A stretch of 64,000 nt of DNA. Origin: Bacteroides sp. OM05-12 (lineage in GTDB: Bacteria > Bacteroidota > Bacteroidia > Bacteroidales > Bacteroidaceae). How positions within the stretch are numbered: the first letter of the stretch is position 1; the number at the start of each line of letters is the position of its first letter. The notes under the pieces are model-generated. The model did no database searches, was not told the origin of the DNA, and saw only the letters and a list, made by a program, of their open reading frames with translations. Made by a program: the position numbers and the translations under genes. Below are positions 46,500 to 55,489 of the stretch, in pieces. The stretch is from positions 1 to 64,000 of the forward strand of contig NZ_QSUN01000003.1 of the NCBI RefSeq assembly GCF_003438995.1, given 5' to 3'.

Positions 46500-47198
46500 T
46501 TATTGATTCGATAAATTCAATGTATGGCAAGCCACTAATGCCGCCGTTTCTGTCCTCAACCTGGATTTTCCCAGACTGACAGGTGTAAATCCTTTGGCTA
46601 TCGCTTTTTCCACTTCTTCCGGGCTAAAATCCCCTTCCGGCCCGATTAACACTAAGGCATCTTCTCCTTTGTGAAGCACATCTTTAAGCAAAGGTTTTTC
46701 ACCCTCATAACAATGTGCTATAAATTTCTGCCCTTTAAAATCCTTATTCATAAACTTATTGAAATCAATCATTTCATTCAATATGGGTAAAGTAGCCTTC
46801 AACGACTGTTTTACCGCCGAAATCAATATTTTTTCAATTCGTTCCGTCTTGATTACTTTGCGTTCCGAAAAACGACAATTAAGGAAAGTCAACTCATCAA
46901 AACCAATCTCCGTAGCTTTCTCAGCAAACCATTCCGTACGATCCATATTCTTGGTTGGAGCCATCGCTATATGCAGATGACATCCCCACGGAGACACTTG
47001 ATGAATGGTCTCCTTGATCGTCACCAAACATCGTTTCCCTGAAATCGTACCAATCTCCGCCTTATAAAAGCAGCCTTTACCGTCTGTCAAAAAAATCTCG
47101 TCTCCTTGTTTCAACCGAAGCACACGTATACAATGTTGTGCTTCGTCCTCCGGCAACTCAGACTTTACTTGAATATCCGGCGTATAAAATACATGCAT
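46500..47198 (-). CDS. rsmE: 16S rRNA (uracil-1498-N3)-methyltransferase
   Basis: A 232-residue RNA methyltransferase of the SPOUT class. The N-terminal PUA-like part (HCIRVLRLKQGDEIFLTDGKG) is followed by the knotted domain with MAPTKNMDRTEWFAEKATEIG near residue 80, LVLIGPEGDFSPEEVEKA near 180 and SLGKSRLRTETAALVACHTL at the end, the SAM-binding knot. It methylates U1498 in helix 44 of 16S rRNA. It is the third gene of the operon. Confidence 0.95.
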   Translation of the reverse strand: MHVFYTPDIQVKSELPEDEAQHCIRVLRLKQGDEIFLTDGKGCFYKAEIGTISGKRCLVTIKETIHQVSPWGCHLHIAMAPTKNMDRTEWFAEKATEIGFDELTFLNCRFSERKVIKTERIEKILISAVKQSLKATLPILNEMIDFNKFMNKDFKGQKFIAHCYEGEKPLLKDVLHKGEDALVLIGPEGDFSPEEVEKAIAKGFTPVSLGKSRLRTETAALVACHTLNLSNQ

Positions 47199-47207
47199 AG
47201 ACTCAAA

Positions 47208-47795
47208 TTACAAATTCAAAATATTATCTTCCGGACTCAGTTCTCCTATTTCTCTTCGACGCATTTCATCCCTTATCTGGGAAGCAAGCTCGTAATTTTC
47301 TTCCTTTACCGCCTTATCTAACGCCTCCTGCAACAAATCCATATTTACAGTAGTTATAGGAACGGCAACCGGTCCGCCATCTTCCAACTTAATACTTTCA
47401 GCCTCAAGAACATCTTCCGTCACATATATAGGACAACCAAAACGCAACGCAAGCGCAACGGCATCCGAAGTACGGGAGTCTATTCTGGATATTATATCAT
47501 CTTTCTCAAAATAAAGATACGAATAGAAAACCCCTTCTTGCGCTTTATAAATTACCACTTCTTGCAACTCCACTTGAAAAGCATCTGCAAAAAAGACAAA
47601 CAAGTCATGTGTAAAAGGACGCGGAGGCGTGAAACCTTTTAAGCTAAAAGCTATTGCTTGCGCCTCTGCCGGACCTATTATAACCGGTAACTGACGACGC
47701 TCTCCGTCCACTTCCTGCAAAACCAATGCATAAGCATGTGCCTGTGCCAAACTACTGGAAACGTTTAAAACCTTAAGCTCAATCTTTTTACTCAT
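47208..47795 (-). CDS. Bifunctional nuclease family protein with UVR motif
   Basis: A 195-residue protein. The DUF151 domain spans residues 1-130 (YALVLQEVDGERRQLPVIIG, EAQAIAFSLKG, RIDSRTSDAVALALRFGCPI). A UVR-type helical pair near residues 155-182 (LQEALDKAVKEENYELASQIRDEM) resembles the UvrB/UvrC interaction motif. Plant members have DNase and RNase activity; bacterial ones are poorly studied. It is encoded between the nucleoside transporter and rsmE with gaps of 25 and 9 bases. Confidence 0.9.
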   Translation of the reverse strand: MSKKIELKVLNVSSSLAQAHAYALVLQEVDGERRQLPVIIGPAEAQAIAFSLKGFTPPRPFTHDLFVFFADAFQVELQEVVIYKAQEGVFYSYLYFEKDDIISRIDSRTSDAVALALRFGCPIYVTEDVLEAESIKLEDGGPVAVPITTVNMDLLQEALDKAVKEENYELASQIRDEMRRREIGELSPEDNILNL

Positions 47796-47820
47796 AACAA
47801 TCCCTCCTGATTAAAATTAT

Positions 47821-49095
47821 TTATTTTAATTCAGCCGGATTATGCTTATATTTGAATACTAACGCAAACACGATTGCCACAACTAAAGCATAAGCGGCAA
47901 AAATATACCATACAGCCGACCAATCGCCCACTGTATAAAACTCTCCCTGATATTCTGTTGAGTAAGTAAAATGGTTCACAACAGCCTGTGCACCAAGTGT
48001 ACCTGCCATCGCACCAATTCCATTTGTCATCAACATAAATAATCCCTGGGCACTTGAACGGATAGCCGGATCGGTTTCCTTATCAACAAACAGAGAACCT
48101 GAAATGTTGAAAAAGTCAAACGCTACACCATATACAATCATTGAAAGAATGAACATCCAAACACCGTTTCCCGGATTACCGGCTCCAAACAGCCCGAAAC
48201 GTAGTACCCATGCAAACATTGCTATCAACATTACTTGCTTAATGCCAAACTTACGCAAGAAGAACGGTATCAACAGGATACACAAAGTCTCCGACATCTG
48301 CGAAAGGGATATTAAAGCATTGGCATGATTAGCCCCAAAGGAAGCTGCATATTCCGGTATTGCTTTAAAACTTGTTATAAAAGGATTGGCAAATCCATTT
48401 GTTATCTGAAGCGATACTCCGAGAAGCATAGAAAAGATAAAGAACAGTGCCATCTTTTTTTCTTTGAAAAGAGTAAAAGCACGCAATCCCAATGCTTCAA
48501 CAAGACTTTTCTTATCACTGGACTTATTAACCTGACAATTAGGCAATGTCACTGCATATAACGCTAAGATCAATCCTAAGCAACCGGATACAATAAACTG
48601 CATATAAGTAGTCTGAAATCCCATACCGTCAACCAAAAGCATAGCACAAATAAAACCAACCGTACCGAAGACACGTATCGGAGGAAAAGCTTTTATCGTA
48701 TCCAGACCAGCTCCATCCAAAACAAAATAAGCAACAGAATTAGACAAAGCCAGTGTAGGCATATAGAAAGCAACACTCAATGAATAAAAAGTAAACAAAA
48801 GAGGAAATTGTACATCCGTCCCTGCCGAATAGGCATAATATCCGGCAGCCAACATAAATGCACCGGCTATCAAATGGCAAAGACCTAACATTTTCTGCGC
48901 CGGAATCCAACGATCGGCGACAATACCAATCAAGGCCGGCATAAACATGGACACAATCCCCTGCATGGCATAAAACATACCAATATGTGATGCTTGATTA
49001 ACACTCACCAAATAACTTCCCATAGAAGTTAAATATGCTCCCCACACTGCAAATTGCAGGAAATTCATAATTATCAGTCGTAACTTAACATTCAT
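47821..49095 (-). CDS. Nucleoside/H+ symporter, MFS, NupG type
   Basis: A 424-residue transporter with 12 predicted transmembrane helices. I start it at the ATG at 49095 (MNVKLRLIIMNFLQFAVWGAYLTSMGSYL) because this is the family's normal N-terminus; 22 extra residues back to 49161 are not. Other landmarks are ALIGIVADRWIPAQKMLG near residue 61 and FDFFNISGSLFVDKETDPAIRSSAQGLF near 330. Substrates are probably nucleosides. It is the first gene of the operon. A -7 element on the minus strand (TACATTTG at 49133-49140) lies 38 bases before the start. Confidence 0.92.
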   Translation of the reverse strand: MNVKLRLIIMNFLQFAVWGAYLTSMGSYLVSVNQASHIGMFYAMQGIVSMFMPALIGIVADRWIPAQKMLGLCHLIAGAFMLAAGYYAYSAGTDVQFPLLFTFYSLSVAFYMPTLALSNSVAYFVLDGAGLDTIKAFPPIRVFGTVGFICAMLLVDGMGFQTTYMQFIVSGCLGLILALYAVTLPNCQVNKSSDKKSLVEALGLRAFTLFKEKKMALFFIFSMLLGVSLQITNGFANPFITSFKAIPEYAASFGANHANALISLSQMSETLCILLIPFFLRKFGIKQVMLIAMFAWVLRFGLFGAGNPGNGVWMFILSMIVYGVAFDFFNISGSLFVDKETDPAIRSSAQGLFMLMTNGIGAMAGTLGAQAVVNHFTYSTEYQGEFYTVGDWSAVWYIFAAYALVVAIVFALVFKYKHNPAELK

Positions 49096-49132
49096 AAACT
49101 TATGTGTTTTTCCAATTTTATACTTATATATG

Positions 49133-49140
49133 CAAATGTA
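49133..49140 (-). promoter_or_regulatory. -7 element of the nucleoside transporter operon
   Basis: TACATTTG on the minus strand fits TAnnTTTG. A clear CAAA on the plus strand at the -33 distance is missing, so the full promoter is uncertain. The element is in the right place for the operon. Confidence 0.55.
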
Positions 49141-49290
49141 CATAATTTTTCTGAAAAGCATAATACGTTTACGAATATTAGTTTCTGAAGTTATAAATGG
49201 CCTCCAAGTTCAATAGATTTAAAAAGCACTTCCCAAAAACGACAGATACAGCTCTAACCTCAACAAATTCATGAATTTGAGCAATCTTGG

Positions 49291-49322
49291 TTTGTTTTCC
49301 ATTGAAAAACAGCATAATATTG
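49291..49322 (+). promoter_or_regulatory. Promoter of the Omp28-like gene
   Basis: TTTG at 49291-49294, a 20-base spacer and TAATATTG at 49315-49322 (one mismatch to TAnnTTTG) lie 25 bases before the start codon at 49347. Confidence 0.6.
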
Positions 49323-49346
49323 CCAAGAACTTAAAATGTTAAGATT

Positions 49347-51332
49347 ATGAAGAAAGTTTATTTAGTAGTATTTGTTTTATGTATGATGATCGGGAATGTC
49401 ATAGCACAAACCCCGGATAGCCGTTTTTCAAGACAGATGGAAGGTATACAGTTTTCTCCCTGTATGAATACATTATCCCATCCGGTCTTGAAAAAAGCTG
49501 AATCAGCAGCAAACGAGAAGTATGTCAGTTATTGTGAGGAAGCCGCTCCCTATTTAAGAATGACTCCTGAAATCTACGATATGGCTACTTATTTTGACCG
49601 GATGTTAGTCGACAGATATGTCGGTGACAAAGTAACGAAAATACGGGTGGCTATAGGCGCACCGGTAAACGGACTAACCATCTGGCTGCGTGAAAAGCTT
49701 GACGAAGAACCTGTCTTTTCTATGGAAGTCCCTCAGACGAGCCTTGAGGAAAAAGGATGGATCGAAGTAGAACTTCCCGCTGACAAAGTTTATACGATTA
49801 CAGAAAACGGATATTATGTAGGATATACGATTACGTCGAAAAAATACAATAATAATGATAAAACCTATTACCCCATTGCGATAGCCGGTAACGGACTGTT
49901 GCGTGAGAAAACTCTTTTATATTCGGATGATGGAGGCAAAAATTGGGTGGACCATACCTGCACTTTCATAAACAACGGAATTGTAGCGGTATTGGGCGCA
50001 CAAACTGCTATTGTCAGTGAACATCATGTGGACAAAGATCTTGCTTTGGTGAATTTCAAAAGCAATCTTGCTTTCATTAAACGTGATCCTCAAAAAGAGA
50101 AAGTCCGTATCGACTTTTCTGGTTACGTCTTCAATGGAGGCACAGAACCGGTTACCAGCTTTGATTTGACCGTTTCTGCCGAAGGCATTGAAACGAAAAC
50201 CTCAGAGGTGACAATCAAAGGTGGCTTGAAAGCCCTTAAGGGAGTTATTCTGCAATCTTATGTCGAGATTCCAAGTAATGCAGAGTCAGCCAATGTAATG
50301 CTGAAAATATCCAATATCAATAAAGGTGCTTTTACGGATGAATATGAGAAAAACAATGAAGGGAAGGTCGAAGTTTATTTCTATGACCGGGACTTTGTCA
50401 AGACTTCCCTGTTGGAAATGTACACTACCGGTTATTGCCCGAATTGCCCTTATGGTCATAAAGTGGCAGAGGCTATTCCCGAAAGCGTCAACCATGTCAA
50501 AGTGGCCCATCATGTAGGTTACGGCGAAGATGAATTTACATTGCAAGATAGCTATAATTATATGTATGAATTCCTAGTAAAAGGAGCTCCGCATGGTACT
50601 GCCGACCGTACTTATATTCAGGATGAAGCAGTACAAAGTCCGTCTTTCAGCATGGGATATTATGATCCTAATGAAGGAGCAAAGGTTATTAGCGGTTATA
50701 TCGGTTTCACGCAAACGGCACTTCCGGCTTTTGCATCCATCGTTGTGAACTCTACTTATGATGAAAACAACCGCGAACTGACGGTTCGTGTTTCGGGAAC
50801 GAAAGAAAGCGAACTATTCGATATCGCCATGAAAGAACCTCATGTGAATGTTTTCCTGACAGAAGACGGCTTGGTAGGCATGCAATCCGGTGCTTCTGCA
50901 ACATACGTGCATGACCATGTGCTTCGTGCTATCTTGGGCGGAATATGGGGTAAAGAAGTTTTTTGGGATGGAAACAACTATACCATTGAATTTAAGACCA
51001 TTTTGGATGATGCATGGAAAGCTGAAAACATGAATGTAGTCGCTTTCCTGACCGATGAAGATTCAAACAGCCGTTATTTCCGCAATGTGATGAATGCGGC
51101 ACAGACCGGAGTGAACGGGACTTCGTCTGCCATCACTGAGAAGAATCTGACGGATGAGCTGTTGGTGGAAGCAATCAACGGCATGGTTCATATCACGGGT
51201 GATTATCAAGCTTATCGCATTTATGATATGCGAGGTATGCAAGTAGAGAACTACAAATTGAGAAGTGGGCTTTATCTGGTGAGTATAGAGACTGCCAAAC
51301 AAACTGTAGTGAAAAAAATAGTAGTTAATTAG
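49347..51332 (+). CDS. Secreted Omp28-related protein with CxxC motif and type IX-like C-terminal signal
   Basis: A 661-residue exported protein. The signal peptide is about residues 1-20 (LVVFVLCMMIGNVIAQ). A thioredoxin-like segment carries Cys364 and Cys367 in TGYCPNCPYGHKVAEAI, followed by HHVGYGEDEFT and AVVNS-type strands. This is the Omp28 arrangement. The last 70 residues (YRIYDMRGMQVENYKLRSGLY) are a type IX sorting-like domain. It is the first gene of a plus-strand run with the Asp-box protein 25 bases downstream. Redox or metal-binding use of the CxxC pair is possible but not shown. Confidence 0.85.
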   Translation: MKKVYLVVFVLCMMIGNVIAQTPDSRFSRQMEGIQFSPCMNTLSHPVLKKAESAANEKYVSYCEEAAPYLRMTPEIYDMATYFDRMLVDRYVGDKVTKIRVAIGAPVNGLTIWLREKLDEEPVFSMEVPQTSLEEKGWIEVELPADKVYTITENGYYVGYTITSKKYNNNDKTYYPIAIAGNGLLREKTLLYSDDGGKNWVDHTCTFINNGIVAVLGAQTAIVSEHHVDKDLALVNFKSNLAFIKRDPQKEKVRIDFSGYVFNGGTEPVTSFDLTVSAEGIETKTSEVTIKGGLKALKGVILQSYVEIPSNAESANVMLKISNINKGAFTDEYEKNNEGKVEVYFYDRDFVKTSLLEMYTTGYCPNCPYGHKVAEAIPESVNHVKVAHHVGYGEDEFTLQDSYNYMYEFLVKGAPHGTADRTYIQDEAVQSPSFSMGYYDPNEGAKVISGYIGFTQTALPAFASIVVNSTYDENNRELTVRVSGTKESELFDIAMKEPHVNVFLTEDGLVGMQSGASATYVHDHVLRAILGGIWGKEVFWDGNNYTIEFKTILDDAWKAENMNVVAFLTDEDSNSRYFRNVMNAAQTGVNGTSSAITEKNLTDELLVEAINGMVHITGDYQAYRIYDMRGMQVENYKLRSGLYLVSIETAKQTVVKKIVVN

Positions 51333-51357
51333 AGTCTAATCGTTAATTTATTGAGTT

Positions 51358-53727
51358 ATGAAAAAGAAAAACATTATTCTTTCTTTGGCTGGGCTTTGCT
51401 CGGCAGGTTTGTTGTCTGCACAGATTACTTTCACGGAAACACAGTACTTCTCGCATAGTGTTAATAACGAAGGTAAGGTAATCGTAACGAAAAATCAGGT
51501 TAAGCCATTTGAAATATGGAATCCTGAAAAACAAGAATTTATCGAAATTGTAGGTAGTATGTCCAACGGAAACGGTATTGGCGGAACTGCTCGATTTTCG
51601 GATGATGGACGAAAGGTTGCATCTACTATGTTTTCTACTGAAATACCGGTTTATACTGAATGGCAGAAAGTAGAACTTAGCACGGGAGAGGAGTTTATTT
51701 ATAAAGATATCTATTATAGAACGGGAACTGCTGCTGTGGCGATCGGAAGCAGTGAGGACGGACAATCGGGTTATATATTAGCTTCTTCAAATAGTGGAAA
51801 AACTTGGAAACTCGCGGATCCAGGGATGGTTACGATTCCCGGAATGGAAGCTATGGGTTTTCAGACCTACTCTGTCGGACTCGTAGGGGGACATAATGGA
51901 GCGATGTATATAACTAAATCGGAAGGAAGAGGTTGGCAGCCAATCGATTTGCATCCGGAGGGAAATACAGACGAGGTAGATACTTATTGGTGCATTGATT
52001 TCGTAGAGGAAGCTGATTATATGCCAGCTACTTACGGAGTGATAGGAATGGAGCTAAAGGGCGGGAATGCTGCCGTATGGTACACTACCGATAGCGGCGA
52101 TTCTTTCCATGTAGCCACCGGAGTAACCGGCGTGCCACAGCATATTACTCATTTAGGCTATACCTTTTATATGGTTACCAGAAACGGACATATCCAGACT
52201 TCTACAGATAATGGACAAACTTGGACTGATTTGTTTGTAACCGAAGGGAATGCTCCGTTGCACCGGATCAAATTCGCAGACGAAGACAACGGCATGGCGT
52301 TATCTGACGGTGTGGTTTATGTGACGGCTGACGGTGGTAAGAATTGGACGAAGCACGAAGTTATTGCCGGGACTCCGGGTATAAACCCATTGACTACTAC
52401 GGAAACGATTGTATGGAATGATGTGGTTTGGGCAGACGGAAAAATAATAATTGTTGGTAACAAGGGAGCTGTTTACGAGTCAACCGATAAAGGTGTTAAT
52501 TGGACGAAAGTTACTATACCCGGAGTCGACGAGACAGATTTATACTCGATAGCAGTAGACGGAGCTGGAAATAAATTGAATATTTGCGGTGCTGAAGGAA
52601 GTTTTTATTTGAAAGAATTAAAAGACAAGATGCAGGGTTATACCGCAGGTATCTATGACATTGAATCCGCATCTTGGAAATTGCTTGAAACACTTGGAGC
52701 TTCTTCAGGGGATGTAATTTCCGGTCCTGAAGGAATTTCGGCTGATGGAAAAATCGTGATAGGTGGATCTTATGTAACTTGTAATAACACAACACAATAT
52801 CATGCATGCGTTTGGTCGAATGAATTAGGAGTTCTCGATTTGGGATCTAAGTTTGCAGACAGAAACAAATCAAGTAAAGCAACCAAAATGAGTTATGACG
52901 GAAGTGTGATTGTTGGTTGGCAGGATATTTGGGGACCATGGTATGCGAACGTATGGCGCAAGAATGCAGATGGAGGTTATGACAGCAAAATGATGCTCAA
53001 AGATCCAGATAAGACGGAAGATGATGTGGACTTTGATAATCAGAATGATATGATGGCTAATTTATTGGGACAATGTACCGCCATCACAGCAGATGGAAAA
53101 TGGATCGGTGGTCGTGGTGATAATTTATGTGCTGTCGGTTCTCCATGGATTTGGAGTGAAGAGAGTGGTTTAATTCTGATGGAAGGTACAGGTTTGGGTG
53201 GTCAACCACAGGATATGAATAATGATGCTACCATAGTAGTCGGTATCGATACATCGGGTACATCTCCTTGGATATGGACAAAGGAAAGTGGAAAAGCGGA
53301 GAATCTGAATACATACGTTGAAGAAACATTAGGGTATGATTTGCAGGGATATTATTTGTGTTCTATGATGGATATGTCGCCTAACGGACGTTATGTATGC
53401 GGATGGTGTATGAAAGATCTAGGCAAATATGCTTATGTTCTGGATTTGAAATATAATGGTAACGGAATAGAATCTGCAGCATTGGATCAATGTCAGGCAA
53501 GCATATATCCGAATCCGGTATCCGACGAATTACATATTGATCTTCCGTATGATAATATCGTGACTCAGGTATTCTTGCTTGATATGCAAGGAAGAGTCGT
53601 GAAGAGCATGAACACTTCTTCCGTTAGCAATATAATGAACTTAAGCGATGTAACTTCAGGGCTTTATATGCTGAATGTAAAAGCAGGCGGTGCAAGTAAA
53701 ACTTTTAAGGTAAAAGTGATGCATTAG
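51358..53727 (+). CDS. Secreted Asp-box (BNR) beta-propeller protein with type IX-like C-terminal signal
   Basis: A 789-residue exported protein. The signal peptide is about 1-21 (ILSLAGLCSAGLLSAQ). Five Asp-box motifs of the form S-x-D/N-x-G-x-T-W recur between about residues 140 and 385 (SNSGKTW, TDSGDSF, STDNGQTW, TADGGKNW, STDKGVNW), so a beta-propeller is likely. A second repeated region follows (ASSGDVISGPEGISADGKIV, ADGKWIGGRGDN, MSPNGRYVCGWC), similar to HAF-type repeats. The C-terminus SIYPNPVSDELHIDL begins a sorting-like domain. No glycosidase motif was found. It is likely a surface binding protein. Confidence 0.84.
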   Translation: MKKKNIILSLAGLCSAGLLSAQITFTETQYFSHSVNNEGKVIVTKNQVKPFEIWNPEKQEFIEIVGSMSNGNGIGGTARFSDDGRKVASTMFSTEIPVYTEWQKVELSTGEEFIYKDIYYRTGTAAVAIGSSEDGQSGYILASSNSGKTWKLADPGMVTIPGMEAMGFQTYSVGLVGGHNGAMYITKSEGRGWQPIDLHPEGNTDEVDTYWCIDFVEEADYMPATYGVIGMELKGGNAAVWYTTDSGDSFHVATGVTGVPQHITHLGYTFYMVTRNGHIQTSTDNGQTWTDLFVTEGNAPLHRIKFADEDNGMALSDGVVYVTADGGKNWTKHEVIAGTPGINPLTTTETIVWNDVVWADGKIIIVGNKGAVYESTDKGVNWTKVTIPGVDETDLYSIAVDGAGNKLNICGAEGSFYLKELKDKMQGYTAGIYDIESASWKLLETLGASSGDVISGPEGISADGKIVIGGSYVTCNNTTQYHACVWSNELGVLDLGSKFADRNKSSKATKMSYDGSVIVGWQDIWGPWYANVWRKNADGGYDSKMMLKDPDKTEDDVDFDNQNDMMANLLGQCTAITADGKWIGGRGDNLCAVGSPWIWSEESGLILMEGTGLGGQPQDMNNDATIVVGIDTSGTSPWIWTKESGKAENLNTYVEETLGYDLQGYYLCSMMDMSPNGRYVCGWCMKDLGKYAYVLDLKYNGNGIESAALDQCQASIYPNPVSDELHIDLPYDNIVTQVFLLDMQGRVVKSMNTSSVSNIMNLSDVTSGLYMLNVKAGGASKTFKVKVMH

Positions 53728-53824
53728 TTTTTCTGTATTGTCCATTTATGGTTTCAAATGCCGGAGACGGTTTGGTCTCCGGCATTTATCTTTTTTAATT
53801 TATTCCTATACTATATATACAAAA

Positions 53825-55087
53825 ATGGGAAAAGTGATTCTTTATTTTGTTCTTTTTGCTAGTTCCATAATGTCTTTCGCACATGACGGTAATTTGTACG
53901 GCAAGCTTTCCAGACAGTGGAATAATGTTCCGTCTGATATGCTTTGCGAACAAGCAGATAGTACTTATAAGCAACAAGATTATGATACGGCTTTTATTTT
54001 ATACTCCCTATTATACACCCGTAATAAGGAGAATACGGACGAATACTCTAAGCAGTTTTGCATCCGAAGCTGCCTTCAACTTGGGCACATTTGTTATTCC
54101 CGAAAAGATTATGCCAATGCACTGGATTTCTTTATGAATGGACTAAAAATATGCCAAAACAGTACAGATCAAAGTTCGTTTCGGGATTTTTATCTGAATA
54201 TAGGCAGCATTTATTGCACCTTTCATGATTATGAAAAGGGAATTGAATACTATAAATTGGGATACGAATGGTGTAGTAAGTATCCGGACGAGCAGTACGA
54301 ATACAAATTGTTATGTAATTTAGCAGGTGCTTACAGTTTATTAAAAAAGAAAGAAGAAGCTAGAAAATACTATTCCCATATGGAAAAACTGACGGTAGCA
54401 GAGGATTCGATCAAAACTTATATGAATCTGTTACTTCATGGAATGATATTGGCAGGCGAGAATAAATATGTAGATGCCATACACCTTTTCAGAGAATCTG
54501 TTGGTATCGTCCAAAAACATCAGTTGGATCCCAAGTATGAATCGACCTCTTATTTTCAATTATACCATGCTTACCAATATTTGAATCAATTGGATTCTAT
54601 GCTTTTCTATATTGGGAAATGCCAACAAATAGCCGAGCAGAATCATTTGATAAATGATCAAATAGAAAATCTTAATGTTTACTCCAAATTATATGAGATG
54701 TTGGATAATCCTTCTAAAGCTTTATGGTATAAAAAACAATATCTCTCCCTTTCTGACTCCGTTCTCAAGACTATAGAGTCTTATAAGACATGGAATACAC
54801 AACGTTTGTTTGAAATAAAGAAGGAAGAAGAAAAAATTATCACCGGATCTCCGATATCTTCAAAAAAAGAAGCAGAAAGTCACTATAGTAAAATTCTATG
54901 GTTTATAGGAGCATTTCTATTTATTGCCGGGTTACTTGTAATAATTATATTCTTACAACGAAAACATTTAATAGAAACATATAATAATATTTCTAGAGCG
55001 GAACAGAAACTAACTGAAACTAAAAACTCCATTAATGATATACAATTAAAATTCAAAGAAAATTCAGATGAAGTCTATGAAAAATAA
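53825..55087 (+). CDS. Membrane-anchored TPR protein, paralogue of the next gene without the DNA-binding domain
   Basis: A 420-residue protein. I use the ATG at 53825 (MGKVILYFVLFASSIMSFAH), which opens a signal-type sequence; 29 more residues back to 53738 are not like one. Six or so TPR units follow (for example YANALDFFMNGLKICQ, YEKGIEYYKLGYEWC). A transmembrane segment near 358-380 (LWFIGAFLFIAGLLVIII) and a short coiled-coil tail end the protein. It lines up throughout with the periplasmic part of the TPR-AraC regulator at 55490 but stops before the AraC domain. It may be a decoy, a partner subunit or a decayed copy. No remnant of an AraC domain follows. Confidence 0.85.
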   Translation: MGKVILYFVLFASSIMSFAHDGNLYGKLSRQWNNVPSDMLCEQADSTYKQQDYDTAFILYSLLYTRNKENTDEYSKQFCIRSCLQLGHICYSRKDYANALDFFMNGLKICQNSTDQSSFRDFYLNIGSIYCTFHDYEKGIEYYKLGYEWCSKYPDEQYEYKLLCNLAGAYSLLKKKEEARKYYSHMEKLTVAEDSIKTYMNLLLHGMILAGENKYVDAIHLFRESVGIVQKHQLDPKYESTSYFQLYHAYQYLNQLDSMLFYIGKCQQIAEQNHLINDQIENLNVYSKLYEMLDNPSKALWYKKQYLSLSDSVLKTIESYKTWNTQRLFEIKKEEEKIITGSPISSKKEAESHYSKILWFIGAFLFIAGLLVIIIFLQRKHLIETYNNISRAEQKLTETKNSINDIQLKFKENSDEVYEK

Positions 55088-55183
55088 ACCTCTTAGATCT
55101 TTTATTTTTAGTTATTGACCATAAATTAGGAAAAACAGATATCACAATTACAGATTTGTATATAGCACTGATTTGAGTCAAAT

Positions 55184-55218
55184 AAAACTTTTTGTTGATA
55201 TAACAAAAAGTTTTTTCC
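55184..55218 (+). terminator. Intrinsic terminator after the TPR gene
   Basis: AAAACTTTTTGTT and AACAAAAAGTTTT pair around GATAT and run into TTCCTTTTA. It ends the transcript of 49347-55087, so the next regulator needs its own promoter. Confidence 0.88.
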
Positions 55219-55378
55219 TTTTATTTTGAGACAAGACTAAAAAATATAGCATCCAGATAAAGTGAAAATTGATTCTAATATTAGCTAGATTAAAAATATA
55301 TATATATTTTTGAGAAAATATTCTATAAAAAGAACGGCATTTATATCAGATAAATCTTCGGCATTATGCCAAAGTAGA

Positions 55379-55411
55379 ATAGGCTATCTCGATTATTCGA
55401 GAATACCCTAT
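55379..55411. promoter_or_regulatory. Dyad before the TPR-AraC regulator gene
   Basis: ATAGGCTATCTCGA and TCGAGAATACCCTAT form an imperfect inverted repeat around TTAT, 79 bases before the start codon. It could be an operator for self-regulation. No consensus promoter was found between it and 55490. Confidence 0.4.
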
Positions 55412-55489
55412 CATCAAAAACGATTTAAATAATATAAATTCATGCTTTATGGAATATTATTTTAATTATTAGCTTCTAAATTTAAATAT

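Larger units (their letters stand above)
55088..55489. other. Spacer between the two TPR genes
   Basis: 402 bases without a gene. It holds an intrinsic terminator (55184-55218) and a dyad (55379-55411) in front of the regulator gene. The rest is A+T-rich and shows no homology that I can see to the AraC domain. Confidence 0.75.
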
